Part shown: one piece after another, positions 7,823 to 19,072 of the stretch | How the letters are laid out: every line of letters starts with the position of its first letter | Numbering within the stretch: the stretch's first letter is position 1 | Notes under the pieces: generated by a model | Told to the model about the DNA's origin: nothing | Seen by the model: the letters and a program-made list of their open reading frames with translations, nothing else | The model's database searches: none | Source of the DNA: Marinactinospora thermotolerans DSM 45154 | GTDB lineage: Bacteria > Actinomycetota > Actinomycetes > Streptosporangiales > Streptosporangiaceae | Assembly: GCF_900167435.1 (NCBI RefSeq) | Contig: NZ_FUWS01000005.1 | Location: 282,893-346,892 of the forward strand | Length of the DNA stretch: 64,000 bases | Direction: 5' to 3' | Position numbers and translations under genes: made by a program

Positions 7823-8130
7823 TCATCCCGCCGGGCGGCAGCCCGTTCGAGAGTCCAGGGACTGAACCCACCGCACCGCGACGGCGGCGACCTGGACAAG
7901 CTCGGCGCGCAGCACGCGGATCGCGTTCGGCGAGCGCCTCCGCCGTCTCCTCGGCGAGCAGACCCGCCCAGGTGGTGGGGTCCCGGCCGAGGACCGCGCA
8001 TGGTAGCCAGCACCGGAGCGACGGCACCAGCACTGCCCTCCAGACCATGCCGAACACCCCACAGACACCGCTGGGCATAGCGCTCGGCCGCCACATCGGC
8101 CAGGACGGCTTCCAAGGCGCCCGGGACACC
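7823..8130 (-). pseudogene. Frameshifted remnant of a small conserved actinobacterial protein
   Basis: Three consecutive pieces in three reading frames read like one family of small actinobacterial proteins: LEAVLADVAAERYAQRCLWG (about 8115-8053), TTWAGLLAEETAEALAERDP (about 7976-7917) and LRAELVQVAAVAVRWVQSLD (about 7912-7853). In intact homologues as I remember them, an 'LADVAAERxxQDxxWG' start leads to an 'LRAELVQVAAVA-W-ID' end. At least two frameshifts separate the pieces and no usable single frame remains. The rest of 7751-8404 shows no other gene. Confidence 0.7.
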
Positions 8131-8404
8131 CGGGGTCAGAAGCGCGGCGGCGCGCAGCCGGGGTCCCCTCTCTGGCCCCTCGGCGCGGTGCCTGACCGCC
8201 CACGGTGGGCGCCCCAACCGTCACCGGGGCGCTCCTCTCCGCCACGTCGGGCATCGGGCACCGGACGGTGCGGACCGGTTCGGCCGAGCGGCGCCCCTAT
8301 CGGCACATCCTCGTCAACGCCTCACGCGCGGCCGGGGAGCCTGCGCCCACGGCCGTCCGGCAGGCCCCCACGGAAGCGGGCCGGAGGGAAGACGGGCGAA
8401 GAGA

Positions 8405-8450
8405 CGACGGGGGCGCCCCGGGACCTGACGGTCCCGAGGCGCCCCCGTCG
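8405..8450 (-). terminator. secA terminator
   Basis: Long interrupted stem (13 bp plus 5 bp with a small internal mismatch, loop CTGACG region), 12 bases after the secA stop. Confidence 0.7.
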
Positions 8451-8462
8451 TGCGTGCCGCGC

Positions 8463-11369
<2,907 letters not shown>

Positions 11370-11588
11370 TTCCTATGCGCTCCTCACAGATCGTGACCCG
11401 CATCCGGAGGCGGGACGGATCCTTTACCCCCAGCGTTCCATCGTAGGTGAGCCTATTGCCTTGATGACGCTGAGCGGGTATCGCGACGGGATCGACATTG
11501 AGTTCACGGCGTTTAGCCAGTTCGCGCCTGGGTTATGGCCGAATGTGAAGGTTGTGGACGAGCCAGGGGCTATACCGGAGGTGCGCCG

Positions 11589-11912
11589 ATGGCCGAGAAC
11601 ACCCGCGACACTCGTTTCATCAGAGGCTCACAGGCCGAGGGCGGCGCCTTCGCCCCGACCAACAGCCACCGGGGCCGGGGACGGTCCTGGATCGCGGTCG
11701 CCGTCATCCTCGTCGCCTTCGTGTTGATCGCGGTGTCGCTGACGCTCGGCCCCGCGTGGTGGCTGCTGGGGATCGGGGTGGCGCTGATGGTGGTCGGCGG
11801 CGTGCTGTGCCTGGTCACCGACATCTTCACCGACGTGGTGCTCGACGAGCCTCGCTATGAGCCCGAGGAACCGCACTCGACGCCCCTGCACCGGATCAAG
11901 CAGGGCAAGTAG
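11589..11912 (+). CDS. Small two-TM membrane protein, unknown function
   Basis: A 107-residue protein with a polar, Arg/Thr-rich N-terminus, two hydrophobic segments (about residues 37-55 and 60-80) and an acidic/proline tail ending in basic residues. ATG 11589 is preceded by GGAGG at 8 bases; an upstream in-frame ATG at 11535 has no such site. It stands alone between divergent secA and convergent hpf. I do not recognise the family. Confidence 0.7.
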   Translation: MAENTRDTRFIRGSQAEGGAFAPTNSHRGRGRSWIAVAVILVAFVLIAVSLTLGPAWWLLGIGVALMVVGGVLCLVTDIFTDVVLDEPRYEPEEPHSTPLHRIKQGK

Positions 11913-11926
11913 CCGACGTTCCCCGA

Positions 11927-11954
11927 CCGTCGACCGGTCCGGCCTGGTCGACGG
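11927..11954 (+). terminator. Hairpin after the small membrane protein gene
   Basis: 9-bp perfect stem with a 10-base loop, starting 14 bases after the stop. Confidence 0.5.
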
Positions 11955-12116
11955 AGGGGTCCCGCGGGCGCGCGACGGGTGGGAACTCCCGTTCGCGACC
12001 GGGCGGCCCTTCTCCCCCGCGCCGGGGTGGGGCCCGGCGCGACCTCGAACCCGCCGATCCGGCATCCTCCTGCGAAGAGCCGCGGCCGACGAGAGCGGAC
12101 GCCCCCGTCCCCGCGG

Positions 12117-12150
12117 GCGTGCCGTGCCCGGAGAACCGGACACGGCACGC
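12117..12150 (-). terminator. hpf terminator
   Basis: 10-bp perfect outer stem with an inner CCGG/CCGG stem and AGAA loop, 22 bases after the hpf stop. Confidence 0.75.
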
Positions 12151-12172
12151 CGTCGTTCGGCCGGGCTCCGCC

Positions 12173-12847
12173 CTACTCCATGAGGCGCAGTACCCCGTAG
12201 TTGAAGCCCTTCCGGCGGTAGACCACGCTGGGAGCGTCACGCTCCTCGTCGCGGAACAGGTAGAAATCGTGGCCGACCAGCTCCATCTCCATGAGGGCCT
12301 GGTCGATGGTCATGGGTTTCGCGTAGTGGAACTTCTCGCGAACGATCACCGGCGCGTCCCCCTGGGTGTCGAGCTCGACGACCTCGTCGGCGAACGCCTC
12401 GTCGACGGCGGCGCCGTCGATCTCCTCGTCGTCCATCGGGGCTGTGGGAGCGGGTGGCGTCGCGACGGCCCCCAGGGGCGCGGCCTGGGCGTCGCCGAGG
12501 GAGGCGGTCGCCGCGGCCACCGAGACGGGCGTACGTCCGCCCTTGTGCACCTTGCGACGGTCGGCTGCCTTGCGCAGCCGCGATTCGATCCGGTCGAGAG
12601 CCAGATCGAGCGCCGAATAGCGGTCGTCTGCCGCGGCCTCGCCGCGGACCACCGGACCACTGGAGTGGATGGTCAGCTCAACCCGCTCGCGCTGGTCCGC
12701 CAGTTTCGGGTTGCGCTCCTTGGACACCTCCACATCGACGCTCATCCCCTTGTGCTCCCACTTGGAGAGCCTGTTCAGCTTGTTCTCGACGTGCTGTCGG
12801 AACTTGTCACTGACCCCTGTGCGCCGACCCTTGACGATGATGTCCAC
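12173..12847 (-). CDS. hpf: Long-form ribosome hibernation-promoting factor
   Basis: Stationary-phase factor of 224 residues that binds the 30S decoding region and joins ribosomes into inactive 100S dimers. The N-terminal S30AE domain (about 1-100) begins MDIIVKGRRTGVSDKFRQ and has the basic DRIESRLRKAADRRKV helix. A variable Ala/Pro linker of about 70 residues follows. The C-terminal dimerisation domain has VREKFHYAKPMTIDQALMEM and ends VVYRRKGFNYGVLRLME. The start is GTG 12847 after a GGGGG-rich site. The linker is longer than in most short-form relatives. Confidence 0.95.
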   Translation of the reverse strand: MDIIVKGRRTGVSDKFRQHVENKLNRLSKWEHKGMSVDVEVSKERNPKLADQRERVELTIHSSGPVVRGEAAADDRYSALDLALDRIESRLRKAADRRKVHKGGRTPVSVAAATASLGDAQAAPLGAVATPPAPTAPMDDEEIDGAAVDEAFADEVVELDTQGDAPVIVREKFHYAKPMTIDQALMEMELVGHDFYLFRDEERDAPSVVYRRKGFNYGVLRLME

Positions 12848-13558
12848 AAGACCCCCTTCGTCGCTTGGCTACCGGCTGATAGCCCGGCTTCGTATCGTGT
12901 GCCCGCGTCGTGGTCGCAGGCCCGAGGGACCTCCTTCCTGGGTCCACGCCGTCCCATGACGGCTCCAGTGGGAGCCGTATACCCGGGAGATCGCTGGAAC
13001 TCACCGGAAACGGGAACGATCGTCGGGCCCGGGAGAGAACGCGCGCCACAACGGCGTCGCGGGAGAGGAGGGAGTCGGGAGGGACCGACCCGGGGCACGA
13101 TACGTGGAAGAAATATGTCACCCGTCCGGCCGACCTGGTCTTCGTCCCCACATCCGCCTGCTGAGGGTCTCGCGGCGCTTGTGTGCCACTACTGCCCTTC
13201 TCCCTGACCCGGAGGACATCGGGACCTCCGGCGAGGCAGGGCTTACCTCTAAGCCGCACCGTGATCGGTCGACGAAAAGTCGCCTTACGTGGGCCGTTTC
13301 GCCTGCGGCTGGCATCGGCTTGCCGAATCGACGTCCCCACTCGGAGGACGCCGGCTACGGCGCAACCACGGACCCGGACGGGTGCCATGTCTGGAACGCT
13401 AGCCCGTGAACAGCCAGATGTCAGGTGCTGTTGGTCCTGAATCTACTTTTCCCGGGCTCGATGTTCCCTACAGACGCCGAAAGAGGAAGGAACCGGATCG
13501 TCGGGTAAAGAGTTCCTGACGATCCGAGTTTCAGGGGCCACCTCCGGCCCTACCGAGA
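12848..13558. other. Non-coding interval between hpf and comF
   Basis: About 710 bases without a convincing gene on either strand. The part near 12848-12950 should hold the hpf promoter. A locally AT-richer patch sits at 13098-13125. A hairpin lies near the comF end. An unrecognised small RNA is possible but nothing in the sequence proves one. Confidence 0.5.
13495..13525 (-). terminator. Candidate comF terminator
   Basis: 8-bp perfect stem (GGATCGTC with GACGATCC) and a 15-base loop, 34 bases past the comF stop. Confidence 0.4.
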
Positions 13559-14239
13559 CTACCCCCGTTCGCACAGCACAACGGCCCCCTGCACGGTGCA
13601 GCGCGCGGCGCGGAGCGCCCGCGCGGCCTCGGCGATGGTGGCCCCGGTGGTGAGCACATCGTCCACGATGAGGACGGGAGCGCCGCGCAGGAGGGGCATC
13701 GCGTTCGGCCGGACCGCAAGTGCGCCCGCCAGGTTGGCCCCGCGCTGGGTGGCGGTGAGCCCGACCTGATCGGCGACGCGGCGGACATGGTGCAGGCCGG
13801 CGACGACCCGGATCCGCGGCGGATGGCGGCCGGTCCCGGCCGCGGCCGCTCCGGCCAGCAGCCGAACGGGGTCATACCCCCTGTGGCGCAGAGCGGAGCC
13901 ACGGGAGGGAACGGGCACCAGGAGGACACGGCCGTGACCGCGCGCGGCCTCGGCGACCGCCCGGGCCAGCGTGTCCCCCAGGGGTCCGGCGAGGGACCTG
14001 CGTCCCCCGTTCTTGAACGCGAGCAGGAGGTCGCGGTGGGGACCGGAGTAGAACCCGCAGGACCACACCAGCGGGCAGCGGGGGCGCGGGCGGCAGGGGC
14101 GGGGTGGACGTCGCAGCACACCGGAGCAGGACGGGCACAGCCGCGTGCCGGGGACGCGGCAGCCCGCGCACCGTCGCGGCAGGACCAGGTCGACAAGGGC
14201 GGCCAGGCCGCCGGCGGGGAGGAACGACACGTCTGTCAT
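13559..14239 (-). CDS. ComF-family phosphoribosyltransferase-like protein
   Basis: Cytosolic protein of about 226 residues. An N-terminal Cys4 zinc finger (RRCAGC ... LCPSC) precedes a PRTase fold with the phosphoribosyl-binding motif VLIVDDVLTTGATI. ComF proteins act in DNA uptake in competent bacteria; the actinobacterial members have no proven job. The start is uncertain: ATG 14239 sits one base from GGGAGG, while GTG 14230 has a 10-base spacing and may be the real start. Next to lpqB, as in most actinomycetes. Confidence 0.85.
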   Translation of the reverse strand: MTDVSFLPAGGLAALVDLVLPRRCAGCRVPGTRLCPSCSGVLRRPPRPCRPRPRCPLVWSCGFYSGPHRDLLLAFKNGGRRSLAGPLGDTLARAVAEAARGHGRVLLVPVPSRGSALRHRGYDPVRLLAGAAAAGTGRHPPRIRVVAGLHHVRRVADQVGLTATQRGANLAGALAVRPNAMPLLRGAPVLIVDDVLTTGATIAEAARALRAARCTVQGAVVLCERG

Positions 14240-14302
14240 GCCTCCCAGCCTGACCGCCGGCGAAACGTCCCCGCCAGCGCGATCCACGGCCTGTGGACAA
14301 GC

Positions 14303-16183
14303 TCAGCCGGGATAGACCGGATTGGCCCCGTCGGTGACGCGCTGCCACATCAAGCGGTCGTTGGTCATGGACAGGTAGTCGTCCTCGACCCCCGCCAGCA
14401 GGGGCTGCCCGGGCGCGGCGGCGATCGTCTTCATGTCCGACCCCGCCGCGGCACCGGCGCTGGTGGACTCGGTACTGCCGTCGAGCGAGACCAGGTAGGC
14501 CTGGAGCGCTCCGCGCTCCTTGCGGCCGAGCACCGCGAGCTGGTCGGCACCGCGCCAGGCGATGTCGGAGACGTGGTCGAGATCCATGGCCAGGGGGATG
14601 AGGTGTTCCAGCGCGACGCCGCCGTCGGCGTGGACCACCCGGCCGACGAGGAGCCGAGTGCCGTCACCCTCGCCCACGAGGACCGCGACGCGGGTGCCGT
14701 CGCGCGAGGCGCGCAACTGGGTCACCGTGCGTCCGGCCAGCTCGGGCGCGTTCACCTGCACGGGGTCGGACCCACCGGGCAGCATCCACAGACGGGTCCC
14801 CGGGCTCTTGGGTTCCCGTGGGGACGGCTCCGTCCTGGGCGTGTCGCCGGGCTCGGTGTCGTCGTCGACGTCCTCGGCGTCGGCGCGTTCGGCGACGTCG
14901 CCACCGGAGGAGATGTCCTCGACCGCCCACAGGTTGCCGTAGCCGTCCCACGACAGGGCCGTGTAGTCGCCGCCGTCGAGGACAATGGCGTACTCGGAGC
15001 CGTCGACCATCTCGGTGGTCACCACCCTGTGGTGCCCGGCCGTGATGCCGGCGACCCATCGCTCGTCCAACGACACGGCGTGCTGCTCCAGCGGGGTGCC
15101 GCCCACGCCCGCGGCTCCCTCGACCCGGGCCTCCTGCTGGGAGGAGTCCAGCGACCACAGTTGGCCGTCACGGACGAAGTAGGAGCGCAGCGCCCCGTTC
15201 ACCCCCGAGGGGTTGACGGAGTTCCAGTAGTCGCCGCCGATCTGCAGGCCCTCGTCCTGCGAGCCCGGAACCTCGATCTCCTCCCCGTCGAGGCGCAGCG
15301 TCAGCTCCTGGACCTCGGGGAGCTGTTTGAGCGTCCAGACGAGCTGGGCCGCCATACCGACACGCTGCTCGGAACCGATGTACTCGGACTCGCCGGTGGT
15401 CAGCTCCACGGTGAGGTGACCGGTGTCGTAGGCGACCGCGGCGTTGGTGCCGGGCGGGAAGGCGGAGCGCACGGCCGGCTGCAGCCACTCCGTCGGCCCA
15501 CTGACCAGCATGCGGGCCAACAGGCGGGAGAGCTGGTCGGGCAGGTCGGTGGTGGACTGCACCGGGAGGAGGACCGGATCGGGCACCAGCGTGCCCATGT
15601 CGCGGTTGAAGAAGTAGAGGTTGAGGGGACGGTAGACCCGGTCGACGTCGCGGCGGCTGAGCACGAGCTCCTGCGGCAGCTCGGCGATACGCCACTCGCC
15701 CTCGACCTTCACCAAATCGAAGGTGACGTCGATGACCTGGCCGGATGTGGCCGGAACGTACTGGCCGCTCGCCTCGATGGTGGCGACCTGCTCGGTGCGC
15801 ATGCGCACCGTCGCGGTCTCCCCGCCCTCGGCGGTCGCCACGTCGAGGCCGACCGCGTCGATCTCGCCGTAGACGAGCACGGTCCCGTCCGGCCGCCATG
15901 TCGCCTGCTTCTCCGGCGTCATGTACATCCGGGGCGCGCGGTAGTCGTCCTCGACGCTGCCCATGTCCTTGAGGAAGCCCTTGACCAGCGCGGCCTCGTC
16001 GACGCCGCGCTGCGGCCCGGCGGGGATCTGGCGCACGTAGGTGCCGTCCTGTCCGGCGGCGTTGCCCCGCCCCGCGCCCTCGACGATCGGCCCACTGGTG
16101 GGCACGGTGGCGCACCCGGAGAGCGCGGCGGCCAGGCAGGCGGCCCCGGCGGCGGCCCCCAGGCGCATCGTCCGTCCCGTCAC
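14303..16183 (-). CDS. lpqB: LpqB, lipoprotein partner of the MtrAB two-component system
   Basis: Extracytoplasmic lipoprotein of 626 residues that in mycobacteria binds the sensor domain of MtrB and adjusts MtrA signalling. A signal peptide ends in the lipobox LSGC (Cys 24). A GerMN-like domain (around FPPGTNAAVAYDTGHLTVEL) and a C-terminal beta-propeller-like half follow, interrupted by an acidic Asp/Glu/Pro insert (DAEDVDDDTEPGD). The start is GTG 16183, overlapping the mtrB stop as GTGA, so it is translationally coupled. Confidence 0.95.
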   Translation of the reverse strand: MTGRTMRLGAAAGAACLAAALSGCATVPTSGPIVEGAGRGNAAGQDGTYVRQIPAGPQRGVDEAALVKGFLKDMGSVEDDYRAPRMYMTPEKQATWRPDGTVLVYGEIDAVGLDVATAEGGETATVRMRTEQVATIEASGQYVPATSGQVIDVTFDLVKVEGEWRIAELPQELVLSRRDVDRVYRPLNLYFFNRDMGTLVPDPVLLPVQSTTDLPDQLSRLLARMLVSGPTEWLQPAVRSAFPPGTNAAVAYDTGHLTVELTTGESEYIGSEQRVGMAAQLVWTLKQLPEVQELTLRLDGEEIEVPGSQDEGLQIGGDYWNSVNPSGVNGALRSYFVRDGQLWSLDSSQQEARVEGAAGVGGTPLEQHAVSLDERWVAGITAGHHRVVTTEMVDGSEYAIVLDGGDYTALSWDGYGNLWAVEDISSGGDVAERADAEDVDDDTEPGDTPRTEPSPREPKSPGTRLWMLPGGSDPVQVNAPELAGRTVTQLRASRDGTRVAVLVGEGDGTRLLVGRVVHADGGVALEHLIPLAMDLDHVSDIAWRGADQLAVLGRKERGALQAYLVSLDGSTESTSAGAAAGSDMKTIAAAPGQPLLAGVEDDYLSMTNDRLMWQRVTDGANPVYPG

Positions 16184-17925
16184 GGCGTATCCCCCAGTCC
16201 CCCCGACCACGAGGAGTCGAGTTCGGTCTGCGCCGCCGGCAACACGCGCCCGCGGCCGATGGCCATCTCCGGCGGAGCCAGGGGCAGGGGCGAACCGCGC
16301 AGTTCCGCGCCGGCCTTGCGCGGCAGCGACAACCGGAACTGGGCCCCCTTGCCCGGCATCCCCCACGCCTGGAGCCACCCCCCGTGCAGCAGCGCGTCCT
16401 CCTTGGCGATGGACAGTCCCAGACCGGTGCCCCCGGTGGTGCGGGCGCGGGCCGGGTCGGCGCGCCAGAAGCGGTCGAAGCACAGGTGCTCCTCGCCCTC
16501 CTTCAGGCCGACCCCGAAGTCGCGTACCGCGACGGCGACCGCGTCGCGGTCGCCCGCGGCGGTGACGATGACGTCCTTGCCCTCGCTGTGCTCGATGGCG
16601 TTGACGATGAGGTTGCGCAGGATCCGGTTGATGCGGCGCACGTCGAACTCCGCGACACACGGCTCGGCCGGCAGGCGCAGCACCACCTTGATCCCGCGGC
16701 GCTCCGCGAGCTGTTCGGCGTCGCCCACCGCCCGCAGGACGGCGTCGCGGATGTCGCCGGCCTCGACGGCCAGCGTCGCCGCCCCGGCGTCGTGCCGGCT
16801 GATCTCCAGCAGGTCGGCGAGCAGCTCCTCGAAGCGTTCGAGCTGACTCTGCAACAGCTCCACCGACCTGCGCATGGTCGGATCGAGTTCGTCGCGGTCG
16901 TCGTACAGCAGGTCGCCGGCCATGCGGATCGTGGTCAGCGGGGTACGCAGCTCGTGGGAGACGTCGGAGACGAACTGGCGCTGGACCTGGGAGAGCTCCT
17001 CGAGTTCGAGGATCTTCTCCTGGAGGTTGCCGGCCATGTCGTTGAACGACACCGCCAACCGGGCGAGGTCGTCCTCGCCCTGGACCTTCATCCGCTCGGT
17101 GAGGTCGCCCGAGGACAGCCGCTCCGCCGAACTCGCCGCCTGGCGTACCGGGATGACCACCTGGCGGGTGACCACGTAGGCGATGGCGGCGAGGAGCAGG
17201 ATGAGCGCCGAGACGACGAGCAGCAGCGTCCCCTGCACGAGGTCGAGCATCTCCTGCTCGTGGTCGAGCGGGAAGAGGTAGTACAGCTCGAAGGCGCTGG
17301 ACAGCTGTGAGCCGACGACGAGCCCGGGCTCGGTGCCGTTGCCCCGGATGATCTCGGTGTAGCCGTAGAACTGCTTCTCCAGCTCGGTGCTGTTGCGGAC
17401 CTCCTCGCGCATCCGCTCGGGCACGCTCGCCTCGGAGACGTCGCCGCTGGCGCGGCCGGTCATGCCGCCGACCGAGGGAAGGATGATGACCTCGTAGAGG
17501 CCGGTGGAACCGCTGCGCGCGCCCAGGTCCTCGGTGATCCGGTCGAGCTGCCGGTCGCGGTCGGACTCGGCGCTGTCCTGGAGCACGCTGAGGGCGTAGG
17601 TGAGCCCCGCGCGATGGTCGTGCAGGGCGGCGTCCTGCTTGGCGTCGAGCAGGCCCGCCTGGACCTGCTGCATGAGGAAGAAGCCGAGAACCGCGGTGAC
17701 CAGCCCGGAGATCGCCAGGGTGGTGGTGACCACCCGGAGTTGCAGGGACCGCCGCCAGCGGGTGTGGACCCCGCTCACCAGGGCACGCGCGGCCCGCTGG
17801 GCCGCCAGGTAGCACCGGCTCAGCAGTCCGGCGAGGCGTTGCCAACGCGAGAGCGCGGCGTCCTCGCCCTCTGGCGGGTACGCCGCGTTCGCGCCACCTG
17901 GGGTGACCGATGCCGAGGCCGTCAC
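16180..17925 (-). CDS. mtrB: MtrB sensor histidine kinase
   Basis: Membrane histidine kinase of 581 residues controlling cell-wall remodelling and division through MtrA. A TM segment near residue 65 precedes an extracytoplasmic sensor of about 140 residues, a second TM, a HAMP linker, the H-box VSHELRTPLTTIR, the N-box LRNLIVNAIEHSEGKD and G-boxes DFGVGLKEG and GGTGLGLSI. The start is GTG 17925 with GGAAGG 5 bases upstream. It lies 11 bases downstream of mtrA. Confidence 0.96.
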   Translation of the reverse strand: MTASASVTPGGANAAYPPEGEDAALSRWQRLAGLLSRCYLAAQRAARALVSGVHTRWRRSLQLRVVTTTLAISGLVTAVLGFFLMQQVQAGLLDAKQDAALHDHRAGLTYALSVLQDSAESDRDRQLDRITEDLGARSGSTGLYEVIILPSVGGMTGRASGDVSEASVPERMREEVRNSTELEKQFYGYTEIIRGNGTEPGLVVGSQLSSAFELYYLFPLDHEQEMLDLVQGTLLLVVSALILLLAAIAYVVTRQVVIPVRQAASSAERLSSGDLTERMKVQGEDDLARLAVSFNDMAGNLQEKILELEELSQVQRQFVSDVSHELRTPLTTIRMAGDLLYDDRDELDPTMRRSVELLQSQLERFEELLADLLEISRHDAGAATLAVEAGDIRDAVLRAVGDAEQLAERRGIKVVLRLPAEPCVAEFDVRRINRILRNLIVNAIEHSEGKDVIVTAAGDRDAVAVAVRDFGVGLKEGEEHLCFDRFWRADPARARTTGGTGLGLSIAKEDALLHGGWLQAWGMPGKGAQFRLSLPRKAGAELRGSPLPLAPPEMAIGRGRVLPAAQTELDSSWSGGLGDTP

Positions 17926-17936
17926 AGGACCTTCCG

Positions 17937-18614
17937 TCAGGCGCCGCCGGCCTTGTAGCCGACGCCGCGGACGGTAACGACGACCTCGGGGTGTTCGGGG
18001 TCCTTCTCGATCTTGGCGCGCAGCCGCTGGACGTGGACGTTCACCAGGCGGGTGTCGGCCGCGTGGCGGTAGCCCCACACCTGCTCCAGCAGAACCTCGC
18101 GGGTGAAGACCTGGCGGGGCTTGCGCGCGAGGGCGACCAGCAGGTCGAACTCCAGCGGGGTGAGGCTGATGGGCTGGCCGTCGCGGCGCACGGAGTGGCC
18201 GGCGACGTCGATCGTGATGTCACCGATCTGGAGCACCTCGGGAGCCGGCTCCTCGGTGCGGCGCAGCCGGACGCGGATACGCGCCACGAGCTCCTTGGGC
18301 TTGAACGGTTTGACGATGTAGTCGTCGGCGCCGGACTCCAGGCCGAGCACGACGTCCACCGTGTCGCTCTTGGCGGTGAGCATCACGATGGGAACACCCG
18401 ATTCGGCGCGGATCTGGCGGCACACGTCGATGCCCTCGGTTCCGGGCAGCATGAGGTCCAACAGCACGAGATCCGGCTTGGTCTCCCGGAAAGCCTCCAG
18501 GGCCTTGTCCCCGTCGTGTACGAACGACGGCTCGAAACCCTCGCCTCTGAGGACGATGCCCAACATCTCGGCGAGAGCGAGGTCGTCGTCGACGACCAGT
18601 ACGCGTCCCTTCAT
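17937..18614 (-). CDS. mtrA: MtrA response regulator
   Basis: OmpR-type regulator of 225 residues. The receiver domain has VLVVDDD, the phospho-acceptor Asp in DLVLLDLMLPG and the conserved Lys in YIVKPFKPKEL. The DNA-binding domain has LTPLEFDLLVALARKPRQVFTREVLLEQVWGY and RLRAKIE. In actinomycetes MtrA acts on cell-wall hydrolase, division and development genes. ATG 18614 (MKGRVLVVDDD) gives the family length; the frame is open further upstream. First gene of mtrA-mtrB-lpqB-comF. Confidence 0.97.
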   Translation of the reverse strand: MKGRVLVVDDDLALAEMLGIVLRGEGFEPSFVHDGDKALEAFRETKPDLVLLDLMLPGTEGIDVCRQIRAESGVPIVMLTAKSDTVDVVLGLESGADDYIVKPFKPKELVARIRVRLRRTEEPAPEVLQIGDITIDVAGHSVRRDGQPISLTPLEFDLLVALARKPRQVFTREVLLEQVWGYRHAADTRLVNVHVQRLRAKIEKDPEHPEVVVTVRGVGYKAGGA

Positions 18615-19072
18615 CGATTCTCCGGCGCTCTCCGCCCCGCGGGGCGGACCTGCGAGCGCCTTCTCCTTTCCGGACACTCAAACGGCGAAAACGTTCGATC
18701 TCTTCTGCCGGGTCCCCCCGTGGAGCGACCTTCCGTCCCTAACCTTGCCATCATCGGCCTTGCCCTCGGGCAGGGTTGCCCCGATGACCACACACAGCGG
18801 CGGGGGATTCCCACGGGCCCACAGCGCCTGCGGGTTCCCCCTCCGGTTCCCTCCGTCCGGTCCGCCACTCCCGCGAAGCGGGGGTTTGGGCTGCCAGAGG
18901 GCACGGTCGCTAGATAACGAAAGCATACAAAAAGAATGAACAACGTCGCCGTTCCGATATGGAACGAACCCTCCGTGCGGTAGGTGGGGTCCGACGCTAG
19001 GTTGAACTCACATAACGTGGGTAATCCGACGGCCGCGTTGCGGCCTTGCCGATGGAACCAACGGGAGGACCG
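18615..19072. other. Divergent promoter region between mtrA and the 19073 gene
   Basis: About 460 bases without a gene. An AT-richer stretch at 18905-18965 probably holds the mtrA promoter. TAGGTT near 19000 is a possible -10 for the rightward operon. Confidence 0.5.

Noticed and set aside
12848-13558. tRNA or small RNA gene in the hpf-comF gap
   Set aside because: No tRNA-like TPsiC or acceptor stem pattern; hairpins present fit terminators. A small RNA cannot be excluded but is not supported.
13787-16846. Rightward open frame of 1019 codons over comF, lpqB and mtrB
   Set aside because: It crosses three recognised genes on the other strand and has no domain.
14303-17845. lpqB frame extended upstream to 17845
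   Set aside because: The extension overlaps mtrB in another frame; the lipoprotein signal and GTGA overlap fix the start at 16183.
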